Below are positions 43,206-52,728 of a stretch of DNA of 64,000 nucleotides, one piece after another. Position 1 is the stretch's first letter. Every line of letters begins with the position of its first letter. The stretch is from Lentzea pudingi (GTDB lineage Bacteria > Actinomycetota > Actinomycetes > Mycobacteriales > Pseudonocardiaceae), in assembly GCF_014646255.1 (NCBI RefSeq), contig NZ_BMNC01000010.1, positions 1 to 64,000 on the forward strand. Direction: 5' to 3'. The notes under the pieces are model-generated. The model was not told the origin of the DNA. It was given only the letters and a program-made list of their open reading frames with translations, and ran no database searches. Both the position numbers and the translations under genes were made by a program.

Positions 43206-43868
43206 ACGGAACTCGACGATCGAATAACGGCCTGCCGAGCGTGCCCGCGCCTCGTCGCGTGGCGCGAGCTGGTGGCGGTGGAGAAGCGCGCGGCGTTCCG
43301 GGACCAGGACTACTGGGCCAGACCGGTCCCGGGCTTCGGTCCCATGGACGCCTCGCTGCTCATCGTGGGCCTCGCACCCGCCGCGCACGGCGGCAACCGG
43401 ACCGGTCGGATGTTCACCGGCGACCCGTCCGGCGACTTCCTGTACCGCGCGTTGTACGAGGTGGGCCTCGCTTCGCAGCCCACGTCGGTGTCCCGTGGCG
43501 ACGGTCTGGAGCTTTACGGCGTGCGAATGGCCTCGCCCGTGCGGTGTGCGCCGCCCGAGAACAAGCCGACCGCCGAGGAACGGGACCGGTGCTCGCCGTT
43601 CCTGCGGGAGGAGATCTCGCTGATGCCTGATTTGCGGTCCGTGGTGGTCTTGGGTGGGTTCGGGTGGAAGGCGTTCCTGCCGCTGGTGGGGGTCGACCGG
43701 CCGCCCAAGTTCGGGCACGGGGTGGAGGTGGCGGCTGGTTCGTTGCGGGTGTTCGGGTGCTACCACGTGTCGCCGCACAACACGTACACCGGGAGGCTGA
43801 CGCAGGAGATGTTGCAGGACGTGCTGAGACGGGCCATGGACGTCGGGACCGCGCAGTCGTTCGACTAG
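43206..43868 (+). CDS. Family 5 uracil-DNA glycosylase (UdgB-like)
   Basis: Removes uracil and other deaminated bases from DNA. About 220 aa. ACRACPRLVAWRE carries two of the iron-sulfur Cys; motif A is GLAPAAHGGNRTGRMFTGDP; VRCAPPENKP and the C-terminal CYHVSPHNTYTGRLT are also typical. The start is odd: in this frame no ATG, GTG or TTG occurs between the divergent gene and the Cys motif. An ATG at 43192 is in another frame and would need a 1-nt insertion near 43208. Either a rare start codon or a frameshift is implied. Confidence 0.82.
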   Translation, partial: TELDDRITACRACPRLVAWRELVAVEKRAAFRDQDYWARPVPGFGPMDASLLIVGLAPAAHGGNRTGRMFTGDPSGDFLYRALYEVGLASQPTSVSRGDGLELYGVRMASPVRCAPPENKPTAEERDRCSPFLREEISLMPDLRSVVVLGGFGWKAFLPLVGVDRPPKFGHGVEVAAGSLRVFGCYHVSPHNTYTGRLTQEMLQDVLRRAMDVGTAQSFD

Positions 43869-43895
43869 TCAGTTGACCGAAGGATCATCCGAAGT

Positions 43896-44519
43896 GTGCT
43901 GACGCGTGTCAGGCTGCTCGCCATGAGGTGGTGGCGGGCAGGGGTGGCGGTGGCGGCGTTGCTGATCGTTGTCGTCGCGGCCAGCGGTACGTCGCCGGTC
44001 ACGTTCGTGAACCGCCTCGACGACCGCCCGCCGCCGCAGGACAACGCGCCGCGGGTGGACGTGCCGCTGCCGACCGAGTTGCCGGGTCTGTTCGCCGTGC
44101 CGCTCACGGTGTACCTGGTGCTGCTCGCCGGGCTCGTCCTGTTCGGACTGATCGGGATCGTCCTCGCGTTCGAGCTGCCCCGCTGGCGCCGTCGTGGGGT
44201 GCGCGGGGTGGAGGTCGAGGACGGCGAGGCAGGAGAGCCGCCGGTCGTGGCGCGGGTCGAGAAGGCGTTGCAGGAGTTCACCGAGCACCCGAACCGGCCG
44301 CCGCGCGACGCTGTGATCGCCGCCTGGCTCGCGCTCGAAGCCGCGGAGCCCAGAAAACCCCACCAGACGCCCACCGAGTTCACCGAGAAGCTCGGCGTGG
44401 ACGCGGTGGTGTTGAAGGACCTCTACCGGCGCGCGCGGTTCGGGCATGAGGACGTGACGGCCTCGCAAGCGCGACGAGCGCAGGAGGAACTGCGCCGCAT
44501 CGTCCGGGAGCTCGCATGA
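43896..44519 (+). CDS. DUF4129 membrane protein
   Basis: 207 aa from GTG 43896. Two membrane helices (GVAVAALLIVVVAASG and TVYLVLLAGLVLFGLIGIVL) bracket an extracellular loop. The C-terminal cytoplasmic DUF4129 domain reads AAWLALEAAEPRKPHQTPTE, FTEKL, LYRRARFGHEDVTASQARRA. DUF4129 occurs alone or fused to transglutaminase-like proteins beside moxR and DUF58, exactly the neighbours here. It starts a five-gene overlapping operon. Confidence 0.85.
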   Translation: MLTRVRLLAMRWWRAGVAVAALLIVVVAASGTSPVTFVNRLDDRPPPQDNAPRVDVPLPTELPGLFAVPLTVYLVLLAGLVLFGLIGIVLAFELPRWRRRGVRGVEVEDGEAGEPPVVARVEKALQEFTEHPNRPPRDAVIAAWLALEAAEPRKPHQTPTEFTEKLGVDAVVLKDLYRRARFGHEDVTASQARRAQEELRRIVRELA

Positions 44520-44862
44520 GAACCGTGCTGGCGCTGGTGGTCGGGGTGGTCATCGGCGTCGTGATCTGGTGGCTCGGGGCCTCGCCCGCGTGGGCCGCGG
44601 CGCTGGCCGTGCCGCCCACCGCGTTCGGCGTGCTGGTCACGAGGTTGCCGCGGGCCACGGACATCGTCTGGAGCTCGGCACCGCCGCCGCCAGGGTCGAT
44701 CAGCAGCGCGCTCGCCGGCACGCTCGCGAGCAGGCTGGACGAGGCGGCGAAGGACCCGCGGCGCTACCGGGAACGGTTCCGCGGCCGGCTCGCACGACTG
44801 GGGATCGAGGCGTCCGAGATGCCGGATCCGAAAGAACTCGCGGAAAGGCTCAGGAGGGTCGA

Positions 44863-44866
<4 letters not shown>
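44516..44866 (+). CDS. Small two-helix membrane protein in the moxR operon
   Basis: 116 aa. Two N-terminal hydrophobic helices (RTVLALVVGVVIGVVIWWLG and WAAALAVPPTAFGVLVT) are followed by a soluble, helical C terminus (LDEAAKDPRRYRERFRGRLA). Not a recognised family, but proteins of this layout often sit between DUF4129 and MoxR genes in actinobacteria. It overlaps both neighbours by 4 nt (ATGA, GTGA). Confidence 0.75.
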
Positions 44867-45800
<934 letters not shown>

Positions 45801-45804
<4 letters not shown>

Positions 45805-47030
45805 GCAGAGCGGACAAGATCAGGGAGGCCCTCGCCCAGTCGCACGGCGCGCACTGGCACCCGACGGACGCGTACTCGCGCGCCGTCTGGCTGGGCGTCG
45901 GGCTCGTCGTCGGCGGGATGTTCCTGCACCAGGTCGAGCTGGTGCTGTTCGGCGTGCCGTTGATCCTGTCCGTGCTGCTCACCGACAAACCCCGTGGCAC
46001 GCCCACGGTCAGCGTCCGCCCCGTGCCGCGAGGGGCGGGCATGGGCGTCGCGCACACCGTCGCGCGCGTCGACGGCGCGGACGCCGAGATCGCCGTGGTC
46101 AAGCTGCCCGGCGGTGCTCGGGTGGTGCCGGCGCACTCGCCGGACCTGCCCGTGGAGATCCGGCGTGACGCCTGGGGACCCGGTGTTGACCTGCGGCTGG
46201 ACCACCTGTTCGCCGGGCCCGACGGCATGCACGTCTACGGACCGATCGTCGGGGTCGAGCACGTCCGCACGATCCTGCCGCCGGTCGAGCACCACCCGTC
46301 CGGACCGCTGCCGCCCCGGCCCGCCGGTCTCGTCGGCATCCACCGCTCGTCGCGCCCCGGCGACTCGACCGAGCTGCGCGACATCAGGGCGTTCCAGCCG
46401 GGGGACAGGCTCAGGCGCATCGACTGGCGCGTCACGACCCGCACTGGCACCGTGCACGTCCGCGAACGGCACGCCGAGGCCGACGCGGAGATCGTGCTGG
46501 CCCTGGACACGCGCGCCGACGTCGGTGCGGACGTGGCGGACTGGGCCTCACCGCACTACGGCGCCACGACGCGGCCCGGTGGCAGCCTGGACCGCGCGGT
46601 GCGGCGGGCGGCGTCGATGGCCGCCGGGTACCTGCGGCAGGGCGACCGGGTGGCGTTGATGGACCTGTCCCGCCCGCAGCTCAACGTCCGTTCCGGCGTC
46701 GGGCGGCGGCACCTGCTGCGGATCCGCACGCAGCTCGTCGTGTGCGTGCAGGCCGCCGGGTGGTCGTCGCGGGTGGCGTTGCGCAAGCTGCCGCACGGGA
46801 GCGTGGTCGTGCTGCTGTCGCCGTTCCTCGACGACGACGTCGCGGAGCTGGCCGTGCAGACGCGCAAGCACGGGCATGTCGTGCTGGCGATCAACACGCT
46901 GCCAACGCCGTTGAAGCCCGACGACGAGACGCCGTGGGGTGAGGTCGCGGCCGAGATGATCGCCGCCGAGCACCGGTTGCGGCTGCGGCGCATGGCCGAG
47001 CACGGGGTGGCGGTGACGCGCGAATGCTGA
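45801..47030 (+). CDS. DUF58 domain protein
   Basis: 409 aa. Two adjacent membrane helices (AVWLGVGLVVGGMFLHQVE and LVLFGVPLILSVLL) precede an extracellular beta-rich part. The DUF58 core is DSTELRDIRAFQPGDRLRRI then DWRVTTRTGTVHVRERHAE, followed by a VWA-like fold (EIVLALDTRAD, VALMDLSRPQ). Partner of MoxR. Its stop overlaps the next gene by 7 nt. Confidence 0.9.
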
Positions 47031-47485
47031 TGCGGCTCGCAATCGTGCTCGCGGCGTTGCCCGTGGGGCTGGTCCTGCACCTGGAGTCGTCGTCGATCGT
47101 GCCGTTGCTGGTCGTCACGGCGCTCACGGCGCTGACCGTGCTGATGCCGGGAAGCGCGGGTGCGGCGTTGCTGATCGGCTACGCGGCGCTAGCGATGGCT
47201 TTCGCCGACGGGCATCCGTTGCGGCTGGGAGTGCTGATCATGATTCCGGCGTTGCACCTCGTGCACGTGACGTCCGCGCTCGCGGCGGTCGTTCCGGTGA
47301 AAACGAGAATCGAGCCCGCCGCGCTGAAAGCACCGGCGCGCCGGTTCGCCATTGTCCAAGTGATCACATTCGTCGTGACCGCCTTCGCGGCGTTCGTCCC
47401 ATCGAGTGCCGGCATCGGGCTCGTGGAGGTGCTTGGACTGGGTGCTCTGACGGTCGTGATCGGGGTCGTCGAGCTGAGGATCTGA
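47024..47485 (+). CDS. Membrane protein ending the moxR operon
   Basis: 153 aa, four predicted membrane helices (AIVLAALPVGLVLHL; VPLLVVTALTALTVLM; VLIMIPALHLVHVTSALAAV; IVQVITFVVTAFAAFV). Not recognised. Overlap with the DUF58 gene implies coupling. No transglutaminase (TgpA-like) gene follows, unlike many such clusters. Confidence 0.75.
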   Translation: MLMRLAIVLAALPVGLVLHLESSSIVPLLVVTALTALTVLMPGSAGAALLIGYAALAMAFADGHPLRLGVLIMIPALHLVHVTSALAAVVPVKTRIEPAALKAPARRFAIVQVITFVVTAFAAFVPSSAGIGLVEVLGLGALTVVIGVVELRI

Positions 47486-47627
47486 ATCGAGACTCTCAGG
47501 GAGAACACCTCGTGTTCGACTCGATGCGCAGGTCAGCCGGGATCGTGTCGGGCATCACCCGGCGACGCCAGTCACAACGGCCCCTCCGGACGCGCGAAAA
47601 AGGGGGTTCTGGTGCGACCATGTGTGT

Positions 47628-48953
47628 ATGGCTGCTGTGAAGTCGCACCCCACTCGGATTGTCATCGTCGGTGGTGGATACGTCGGGATGTACACGGCTC
47701 TCGGACTGCAGAAGAAACTGCGTTCCGGTGAGGCGTCCGTGACGGTAATCGACCCGCAGCCGCACATGACCTACCAGCCCTTCCTGCCTGAGGCGGCGGC
47801 CGGCTCGATCGAGCCGCGCCACGTCGTCGCTCCTTTGCGCAAGGTGCTCAAGCGCTGCCACGTCGTCACCGGCCGCGTCACGAAGATCGAGCACGCGCGC
47901 AAGATCGTGACCGCCGAGCTGTCGGACGGCCACGTCGAGGAGATCGAGTACGACGTGCTCGTCTCCGCGCTGGGTGCGATCTCACGCACGCTCCCGATCC
48001 CCGGCCTGGCCGAGGTCGGCATCGGCATGAAGACGATCGGCGAGGCGATCTACGTCCGCAACCACGTGCTGTCGCGCCTGGACCAGGCAGCGAGCACGAA
48101 CAACGCGGACCTGCGCAAGAAGCTGCTCAGCTTCGTCGTCATCGGTGGTGGCTTCGCGGGCATCGAGACGCTCGCCGAGCTCGAGGACATGACGCGGTAT
48201 GCGCTCAAGTACTACGAGGGCATCAAGCCCGAGGAGATGAACTGGGTCCTGGTCGAGGCCGCCGGCCGGATCATGCCCGAGGTCTCCGCCAAGCTCGGCG
48301 CGTGGACGGTCGAGGCGCTCGAGAAGCGCGGCATGAAGATCTACCTCGACACCCGCGTGAAGTCGCTCGAGGGCGGTCACGTCATCCTCGACGACGGCAC
48401 CGAGTTCGACTCGGACACGATCATCTGGACCGCCGGCATGAAGGCGAACCCGGTGCTGCGCAACACGGACCTCCCGCTCGACGAGCGCGGCCGCGTCCGG
48501 TGCACCGCCGCCATGCAGGTCCAGGGCCTCGAAGGCGTGTGGGCCGCCGGTGACTGCTCCGCGGTGCCGGACCTCTCGCGCACCGAGGAGGACCCGACGG
48601 CGACGTGCGTGCCGAACGCGCAGCACGCCATCCGCCAGTCGAAGCTGCTGTCGAAGAACATCGTCGCGCAGATGCGCGGCCAGAAGCCGAAGGACTACTT
48701 CCACAAGTACCTCGGCTCGGTCGCGGGCCTCGGCCTCTACAAGGGCGTCGCGGACGTGTTCGGCCTGCGCTTCAAGGGCCTGCCCGCGTGGTTCATGCAC
48801 CGCAGCTACCACGTGGCGTTCATGCCGACCGTGAACCGCAAGCTGCGCGTGCTGATGGACTGGACGCAGGCGCTGTTCTACGGCCGCGAGATCGTGGCCC
48901 TGGGACAGATCAACGACCCGAAGTCGGACTTCGACCGCGCGGTCCAGTCCTGA
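47628..48953 (+). CDS. ndh: Type II NADH dehydrogenase (NDH-2)
   Basis: 441 aa from ATG 47628 (GTG 47622 possible). Non-proton-pumping NADH:menaquinone oxidoreductase at the inner face of the membrane. FAD-binding IVIVGGGYVGMYTALGL, second Rossmann FVVIGGGFAGIETLAELED for NADH, WTAGMKANPVL, and GVWAAGDCSAVPDL. The amphipathic C terminus (VNRKLRVLMDWTQALFYGRE) would bind the membrane. It is monocistronic, with a strong hairpin downstream. Confidence 0.93.
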   Translation: MAAVKSHPTRIVIVGGGYVGMYTALGLQKKLRSGEASVTVIDPQPHMTYQPFLPEAAAGSIEPRHVVAPLRKVLKRCHVVTGRVTKIEHARKIVTAELSDGHVEEIEYDVLVSALGAISRTLPIPGLAEVGIGMKTIGEAIYVRNHVLSRLDQAASTNNADLRKKLLSFVVIGGGFAGIETLAELEDMTRYALKYYEGIKPEEMNWVLVEAAGRIMPEVSAKLGAWTVEALEKRGMKIYLDTRVKSLEGGHVILDDGTEFDSDTIIWTAGMKANPVLRNTDLPLDERGRVRCTAAMQVQGLEGVWAAGDCSAVPDLSRTEEDPTATCVPNAQHAIRQSKLLSKNIVAQMRGQKPKDYFHKYLGSVAGLGLYKGVADVFGLRFKGLPAWFMHRSYHVAFMPTVNRKLRVLMDWTQALFYGREIVALGQINDPKSDFDRAVQS

Positions 48954-49024
48954 CGCCTGCCCCTGACCTGGCCTCGCCGCTGGGAATGACGCAGGGTTAG
49001 CTCGACACTCTCTGTAAGTGACGT

Positions 49025-49055
49025 GTGCCCCGGACGATCACCTCGTTCGGGGCAC
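49025..49055 (+). terminator. Terminator after ndh
   Basis: GTGCCCCGGAC and GTTCGGGGCAC pair over 11 bp (one G-U) around a 9-nt loop, followed by TTCGTT. It separates ndh from the peptide/ATP-grasp unit. Confidence 0.7.
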
Positions 49056-49114
49056 TTCGTTGCTCTGAGGGCCGAACTTGAGCGCCCAATCGGAGTAAAG
49101 CTCCGGCGGCCGCC

Positions 49115-49143
49115 TTGACATTGCGTTACGTGTTTCGGAGACT
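49115..49143 (+). promoter_or_regulatory. Promoter of the peptide/ATP-grasp operon
   Basis: A perfect -35 hexamer TTGACA is followed after 17 bases by GAGACT, which keeps the A and final T of a -10 box. The start would fall near 49150, giving a leader of about 50 bases. This is the only consensus -35 element seen at a suitable distance. Confidence 0.55.
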
Positions 49144-49200
49144 ACGGCTGGTGCATCACCTGAATGCGTGATTCGCCGTGTGGGGAGAGAGGTGATCCCG

Positions 49201-49323
49201 ATGTCTCTCGAGGAGCTGGCCGCACAGCTTCGTCGCGGCGAGATCGAGGACCCCGCGTTGGCGCAGTACGCCGCAGAGTACGCGCAGGCGGGGCAAGTTT
49301 TCCGCAGCAAGAAGGACGATTGA
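49201..49323 (+). CDS. 40-residue putative RiPP precursor peptide
   Basis: A short gene with AGAGAGG 8 nt before its ATG. The peptide starts MSLEELAAQLRRGEIEDPAL, continues as a helical Gln/Ala/Tyr/Glu segment AQYAAEYAQAG, and ends QVFRSKKDD. Its TGA stop overlaps the TTG start of the ATP-grasp gene (TTGA), so the two are translationally coupled. Size, position and coupling fit the precursor of a ribosomally made, ATP-grasp-modified peptide. The helical first 31 residues would be the leader and the Lys/Asp-rich end the possible modification site. No repeated graspetide core motif is visible, so the class is open. Confidence 0.7.
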   Translation: MSLEELAAQLRRGEIEDPALAQYAAEYAQAGQVFRSKKDD

Positions 49324-50423
49324 GCAGGTCGGCTGACGGACGGGTGCCAGGTGCCCCGTCCGAGGCTGCCAGACCACTGCTGCTCCAGGGCCAGGAATAC
49401 CTCTTCCGTTCCCCGCCCAAGTGCCTCGACTTCCAGGAGCAGGTCCACCGCCTCGGCATGGTCGACGAGGGCGACGGCAACCCGCAGCCCTGCGTGCTCG
49501 TGCTGGCCCGCGCCGCCGACATGGAGATGAACGAACTCTCCATCGCCCTGGCGGAACGCGGCATCCGCATGGCCCGCATAGACGCCGACCGCTGCGTGGA
49601 CCTCCCTCTCTCGGTCTACACCGACCAGCCCCTGATCGAACTGGACCGCTGGCTCCTGCGCCCCCTGCTCGTCTGGCGCCGCCACTTCGAACTCTCCGCG
49701 GTCCCGGTAGAACCAGGCACCCTCGCCGGCGCCTACGCCGTCGACCAATGGGCCTCAGTGGCCAACTGGCTGTCCTCCCGAGCCGACTGGGCTCACGTGA
49801 ACCCGTCCCGCTTCTCAACGCACCTGGACCGTCTCACGCAGCTTTCCGACGCCTCCACCTTCGGCCTGCGCGTCCCCCGCACAGCCGTGACGACCCGCCC
49901 GGGCCGCACCCGCCCAGGAGGCGGCGCCTGCATCGTCAAAACAGCAGGCCGCCACCTGCTCGAACCGCGCCCAGGCGTGCAACACGGCCTGTTCCCGCGC
50001 CCCCTCGAAACCTCCCGCGCCTCAGACGCCCCAGAACCAGCACCGGTGATCGTCCAGGAGTACGTCCCCTCGGACACGGAACTGCGCGTGTTCGTGGTGG
50101 GCGAGCAGTGCATCGCCTACCAGGTCGACAAGCTGGACCCGGCCCAACTCTGGGTGGACCCCGACGCAGTCCGCGTCACACCGACCTCGGTCCCGGCGTC
50201 CCTCTCGGACAGGCTCCTGGCCCTGGCCCGCCACTGGCGCGTCCAGGTGGCGGCGTTCGACCTGCTCGTGACCGGCGGTGACCACGTGTTCCTGGAGATC
50301 AACGTCAACTGCGACTGGCGCTGGTTCGAACACAGGGCAGACGACACGAGCGTCTCCACGGCCGTGCACGACTGGGTGGCGCTGCGCTTCAAGGAGCTGC
50401 TCGGAGCAGGAAGGGCACGCTGA
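49320..50423 (+). CDS. MvdD/TgmB-like ATP-grasp enzyme (putative RiPP maturase)
   Basis: 367 aa from TTG 49320 (GTG 49344 possible). The N-terminal pre-ATP-grasp part carries VLVLARAADMEMNELSIALA and FELSAVPVEPGTLAGAYAVD. The segment WAHVNPSRFSTHLDRLTQLS resembles the substrate-recognition region of RimK-like peptide ligases. ATP-grasp residues are in ACIVKTAGRHLLE, IVQEYVPSDTELRVFVVG and the metal-binding FLEINVNCDWRWFE. Such enzymes form amide or ester bonds using acyl-phosphates. Codons are extremely C-rich. A trans-acting methyltransferase, protease or transporter is not present next to it. Confidence 0.82.
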   Translation: MSRSADGRVPGAPSEAARPLLLQGQEYLFRSPPKCLDFQEQVHRLGMVDEGDGNPQPCVLVLARAADMEMNELSIALAERGIRMARIDADRCVDLPLSVYTDQPLIELDRWLLRPLLVWRRHFELSAVPVEPGTLAGAYAVDQWASVANWLSSRADWAHVNPSRFSTHLDRLTQLSDASTFGLRVPRTAVTTRPGRTRPGGGACIVKTAGRHLLEPRPGVQHGLFPRPLETSRASDAPEPAPVIVQEYVPSDTELRVFVVGEQCIAYQVDKLDPAQLWVDPDAVRVTPTSVPASLSDRLLALARHWRVQVAAFDLLVTGGDHVFLEINVNCDWRWFEHRADDTSVSTAVHDWVALRFKELLGAGRAR

Positions 50424-50521
50424 TGTTCGGGACCGTTCGACGCTTACCCGGATGCTCGCTCTAGTCCAATTCGCTGGGCCGCTCGGGCGAGAAATGACCA
50501 TCCGCTCACACAGGCCGACGA

Positions 50522-52462
50522 TCAAGGCCTAGGCTCACCGCGCCCCCGTAGCCCAATCGGTAGAGGCAGGTCCCTTAAAAGGATCACAGTACGGGTTCGA
50601 ATCCCGTCGGGGGCACCAACTAGATCCGCATAAGGATTCGGTGCCTGATCTGGCGTTTCAGGCTTCACGGTCACCGCTTCGGCGATCCGTTCGGCCGAAT
50701 CGGCTACCTCCGAAAGGTGCGCGGAGGGGAGCCGGAGAGTAATCAGAAGTTGATCATGGTCATCGTTCAGGCGGACGCCGAGCTGGGTGATCTTGAACAG
50801 GCTTCGTAGCAGCAGGTCAGGTGCCTTGCTCAGGTCCGCGACCAGGCGCGGGAGCGCATCGAGCAGCCGGACGTCCTCGCCTGTCGGCCTGATTGGCACT
50901 GTTGTACCAATCGATGTGGTGTTCGTCACGAGCGTCTGCTTCTGCTCGTCCAGTTCGTTGTAGGTCTGCCGCAGTCCGCGGCTGAACGCGTCATCGCCGT
51001 CCTGGGCTTGGCGGAGGATCGCTGCCTGCCGCCGTTCGATGTCAGCAAGCGCTCGTTCGACCCGCTCCGCTTCAGCACGACGCTGCTCGGTCTCGCGATC
51101 GTCGACGGCCGCAAGATCAGCTTCGAGCAGTGCGCGACGCTCGGGACCGAACACGCGGTCCGCGAAGAAGGCCGCAATGCCGTCCATGATCGCGTCCTCG
51201 CGGACGTAGACCACCTCGGCATGGTCGGAGTACCTGTCGGGCCGTCCACGGTTGTTACTGCGCGCTGAGCACATGTAGTAGACGCGTCCGTTGCGGAAGT
51301 TGCCGTACATCCGCCGGCCGCACGCGTCGAACACCATGCCGCGCAGCAGGTACGTACGTGTGGCGATGGAATGCACACTCGCGTCGTCGTCTCGCGAGCC
51401 TTGCCGGGCCTTCCTCATCGCTGTCATCTCATCGAACATCCACTTCGGAATCAGCGGCTCGTGGACCGGCTCGGGCGACCACACCCACAGGACAGGCGAG
51501 TTGACCTTCCCGCGCTTGGACCGCGTCGCGCGCCGGTTGAACACCTGGAAACCGGTGTACTTCGGATTCCGCAGGAGGTCGCAAACGCTGGACTTGCTCC
51601 AAGCTCCTCTGGCACGCGCCTTGCTGGGCGGTTCAGGCGGCGGGTACTTGGCCAGATCAGCGTTAAGCAGGTCGGCGATCGCGCCATAGCCCAGGCCCTG
51701 GTGGTAGCGCCACATCGCGATCTGGGTGACGGTCTCGGCCTTGATGCCATCCGGCTCCAGCCGCGTCTTGGTCCGCCCCTTGGCGGCCTTCGTGGGGTTG
51801 GGATGCCGGTAGGTCTTGGCCTTGTAGCCGTACGGCGGCTTACCGATGTTCCAACCTTCGCGGACGTGCGTGCACAACCCGCCCCACGACTGCTCCAGCG
51901 TGTTGAGCACCTCGTACTCGGCGACCGACTGGTTGATCCGCCGCTGCAGGATCCGTTGCGCCCGGCTGCCGCTCAGCGTGATCGGCTCGTTGGAGGCGAA
52001 CAGCGGGACTTCGGCCCGTTCCAACTCCCGTTCGATCGAGAGCCCTTCATACGTGCGCCGAGCCACGCGCGAGACGCTCTCACAAATCACGACATCGAAC
52101 CGTCGTCCCTTGTGCGCGGACTCGTCGAGCAGGTCAGTGACACCGCCATCACGGGCGATCGGGATGTCGTAGCGCTCGTAGTTCTCGCCACGTCCACGTT
52201 GGTCCAGCTCCATGCGGCCAGACTCAACGTCGTAGAAGTGCGCGACGATCACCCACGACTCGGGGATGGACGCCTTGCAGTTTCCGAGCTGTCGGAGCAT
52301 GGACTGCCGCGGATCCTGCTGGTCGTCGGTGGACGTGCGCCCCAGGAATGCCACGCGAACTTCGTTGCGCAGCAACGCAATCGGCATGCCTAGCGGAGAG
52401 ACCGCGTAGTCCGACAGACCGGATGGTCCAGACGGCACGGCGTGCGTTCGCGGTTGGCTCAT
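50522..52462 (-). CDS. Large serine recombinase (integrase)
   Basis: 646 aa in the integrated state. Resolvase domain: VAFLGRTSTDDQQDPRQSML with the nucleophile Ser at about residue 44, and FDVVICESVSRVARRTYEGL. The recombinase domain has GWNIGKPPYGYKAK and SSVCDLLRNPKYTGFQVFNR. The zinc-ribbon is reduced (RGMVFDACGRRM, YYMCSARS). A coiled coil (ERRALLEADLAAVDDRETEQ onward) follows. The last 27 residues are encoded by host DNA antisense to the tRNA. ATG 52460-52462 overlaps the upstream stop by 1 nt (TGATG). Confidence 0.93.
   Translation of the reverse strand: MSQPRTHAVPSGPSGLSDYAVSPLGMPIALLRNEVRVAFLGRTSTDDQQDPRQSMLRQLGNCKASIPESWVIVAHFYDVESGRMELDQRGRGENYERYDIPIARDGGVTDLLDESAHKGRRFDVVICESVSRVARRTYEGLSIERELERAEVPLFASNEPITLSGSRAQRILQRRINQSVAEYEVLNTLEQSWGGLCTHVREGWNIGKPPYGYKAKTYRHPNPTKAAKGRTKTRLEPDGIKAETVTQIAMWRYHQGLGYGAIADLLNADLAKYPPPEPPSKARARGAWSKSSVCDLLRNPKYTGFQVFNRRATRSKRGKVNSPVLWVWSPEPVHEPLIPKWMFDEMTAMRKARQGSRDDDASVHSIATRTYLLRGMVFDACGRRMYGNFRNGRVYYMCSARSNNRGRPDRYSDHAEVVYVREDAIMDGIAAFFADRVFGPERRALLEADLAAVDDRETEQRRAEAERVERALADIERRQAAILRQAQDGDDAFSRGLRQTYNELDEQKQTLVTNTTSIGTTVPIRPTGEDVRLLDALPRLVADLSKAPDLLLRSLFKITQLGVRLNDDHDQLLITLRLPSAHLSEVADSAERIAEAVTVKPETPDQAPNPYADLVGAPDGIRTRTVILLRDLPLPIGLRGRGEPRP
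50542..50618 (+). tRNA. tRNA with anticodon TAA (decodes UUA; nominally Leu), att site
   Basis: Cloverleaf with acceptor GCCCCCG/CGGGGGC, discriminator A and encoded CCA. The anticodon stem GGTCC/GGATC encloses the loop CTTAAAA, giving anticodon TAA. The T arm is ACGGG-TTCGAAT-CCCGT. The variable region is only 5 nt (ACAGT), so this is a type I tRNA, whereas bacterial tRNA-Leu normally has a long variable arm. The 3' end (50606-50618) is the left attachment site of the integrated element. The tRNA is left intact by insertion. Confidence 0.85.
50606..50618. repeat. Attachment-site direct repeat, left (tRNA 3' end)
   Basis: GTCGGGGGCACCA is the last 13 bases of the tRNA including CCA and recurs exactly at 61497-61509. 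Bases flanking the two copies differ. The integrase lies directly inside this end. Confidence 0.75.
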
Positions 52463-52728
52463 CAGGCAGCCTCCTGATCATCGACCTGTTCGGCGTGCTG
52501 GGCGGCAGCCCAGTCGAGGAGGTCTCTGATCACGGCGGCCAGTTCGCCGCGCAGACGATCGCCTTCGGCGCCGCTGACATAACGCACCTGGCCGGAGAAG
52601 GCCCAGCTCTTCGTGCGGTTTCCTATCTGATTATAGTGCCACTCAGCATGCCCAGAACCGTTGTCGCACAAGGGTTCTATGTCACTAATGGGTGGTTTCT
52701 GAGGCAACGGAAAGACGTTCATTCCCAT
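52462..52728 (-). CDS. Small 88-aa protein before the integrase
   Basis: Not recognised. NVFPLPQKPPISDIEPLCDN at the start, then GHAEWHYNQIGNRTKSWAFS and a helical end RLRGELAAVIRDLLDWAAAQ. It lies between the replication-relaxation and integrase genes, overlapping them by 10 and 1 nt, so it belongs to the same transcript. The position would suit a recombination directionality or control factor, but the sequence gives no direct support. Confidence 0.65.
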   Translation of the reverse strand: MGMNVFPLPQKPPISDIEPLCDNGSGHAEWHYNQIGNRTKSWAFSGQVRYVSGAEGDRLRGELAAVIRDLLDWAAAQHAEQVDDQEAA

